Part shown: in pieces, positions 5,727 through 5,819 of the stretch
How positions within the stretch are numbered: position 1 is the first letter of the stretch
Layout of the letters: every line of letters begins with the position of its first letter
From: an uncultured Pseudorhodoferax sp.
Lineage (GTDB): Bacteria; Pseudomonadota; Gammaproteobacteria; Burkholderiales; Burkholderiaceae
Length of the DNA: 5,819 nucleotides
Reading direction: 5' to 3'
Assembly: GCA_913776795.1 (NCBI GenBank)
Contig: CAJYRH010000293.1
Coordinates: forward strand, 1 to 5,819
Notes under the pieces: generated by a model
Database searches by the model: none
Seen by the model: the letters and a program-made list of their open reading frames with translations, nothing else
What the model was told of the DNA's origin: nothing
Made by a program: the position numbers and the translations under genes

Positions 5727-5819
5727 TCATGCTTCAACCGCCTGCGCGCTGCGTTCGCTGGCCAGGCGCTGCAGGTCTTCGACGATCTGCTTTTGCGAAA
5801 GCAGCGAGAGGTCGATGAC
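5727..5819 (-). CDS. C-terminal end of an unidentified gene (partial, N-terminus off the right edge)
   Basis: Only 30 codons and the TGA are visible; the frame is open to the window edge. The peptide includes VIDLSLLSQKQIVEDLQRLA (residues 1-20 of the visible part) and ends SERSAQAVEA. It looks like an amphipathic helix with Leu/Ile spacing and charged faces, followed by a polar tail. The codons are GC-ending like the neighbours. From position, the expected gene is the large MotA/ExbB-like or DUF802-containing partner that I recall preceding OmpA plus DUF2894 genes in Burkholderiales. That identity is inferred from context; the fragment alone does not prove it. A 133-bp spacer separates it from the MotB-like gene. 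Confidence 0.6.
   Translation of the reverse strand, partial: VIDLSLLSQKQIVEDLQRLASERSAQAVEA

Noticed and set aside
4433..5818. 461-codon plus-strand open frame
   Set aside because: Antisense to the DUF2894 and MotB-like genes, both of which have clear domain motifs on the minus strand.

Overview
The window is a GC-rich stretch, roughly two-thirds G+C by eye, of an ordinary bacterial chromosome. The strong G/C preference at third codon positions, the apaG/rpe divergent pair, the Gcr-type membrane protein and the OmpA/DUF2894 gene pair all point to a betaproteobacterium of the order Burkholderiales, most likely Comamonadaceae-like. This placement comes from gene content and recall, not from a search. 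I see no tRNA, rRNA, insertion sequence, phage gene or CRISPR array.

Left part (1-3403), all on the minus strand and so read right to left: apaG, then a 676-residue multi-pass membrane protein of the Gcr/'site-specific recombinase' family (10 bp gap), then a Kef/CPA2-type cation:proton antiporter that overlaps its predecessor by 32 bp and runs off the left edge. The tight spacing suggests one operon. A 66-bp divergent region (3404-3469) separates apaG from rpe, ribulose-phosphate 3-epimerase, which is on the plus strand and is the best-supported gene here.

Middle (4169-4387): a short spacer with two strong inverted repeats is followed by a 46-codon plus-strand reading frame for a small single-span membrane protein. 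Its stop codon overlaps the stop codon of the convergent gene on the other side.

Right part (4384-5819), minus strand: the last 30 codons of an unidentified gene, a 133-bp spacer containing three tandem 7-mers and a hairpin, a MotB-like inner-membrane protein with an OmpA-type peptidoglycan-binding domain, and a DUF2894-type protein that overlaps it by 8 bp at a GTG start. This looks like the tail of a stator-like (MotA/MotB- or ZorA/ZorB-like) gene cluster of unknown role. It is the most interesting part of the window, but the gene that would show its nature lies mostly beyond the right edge.
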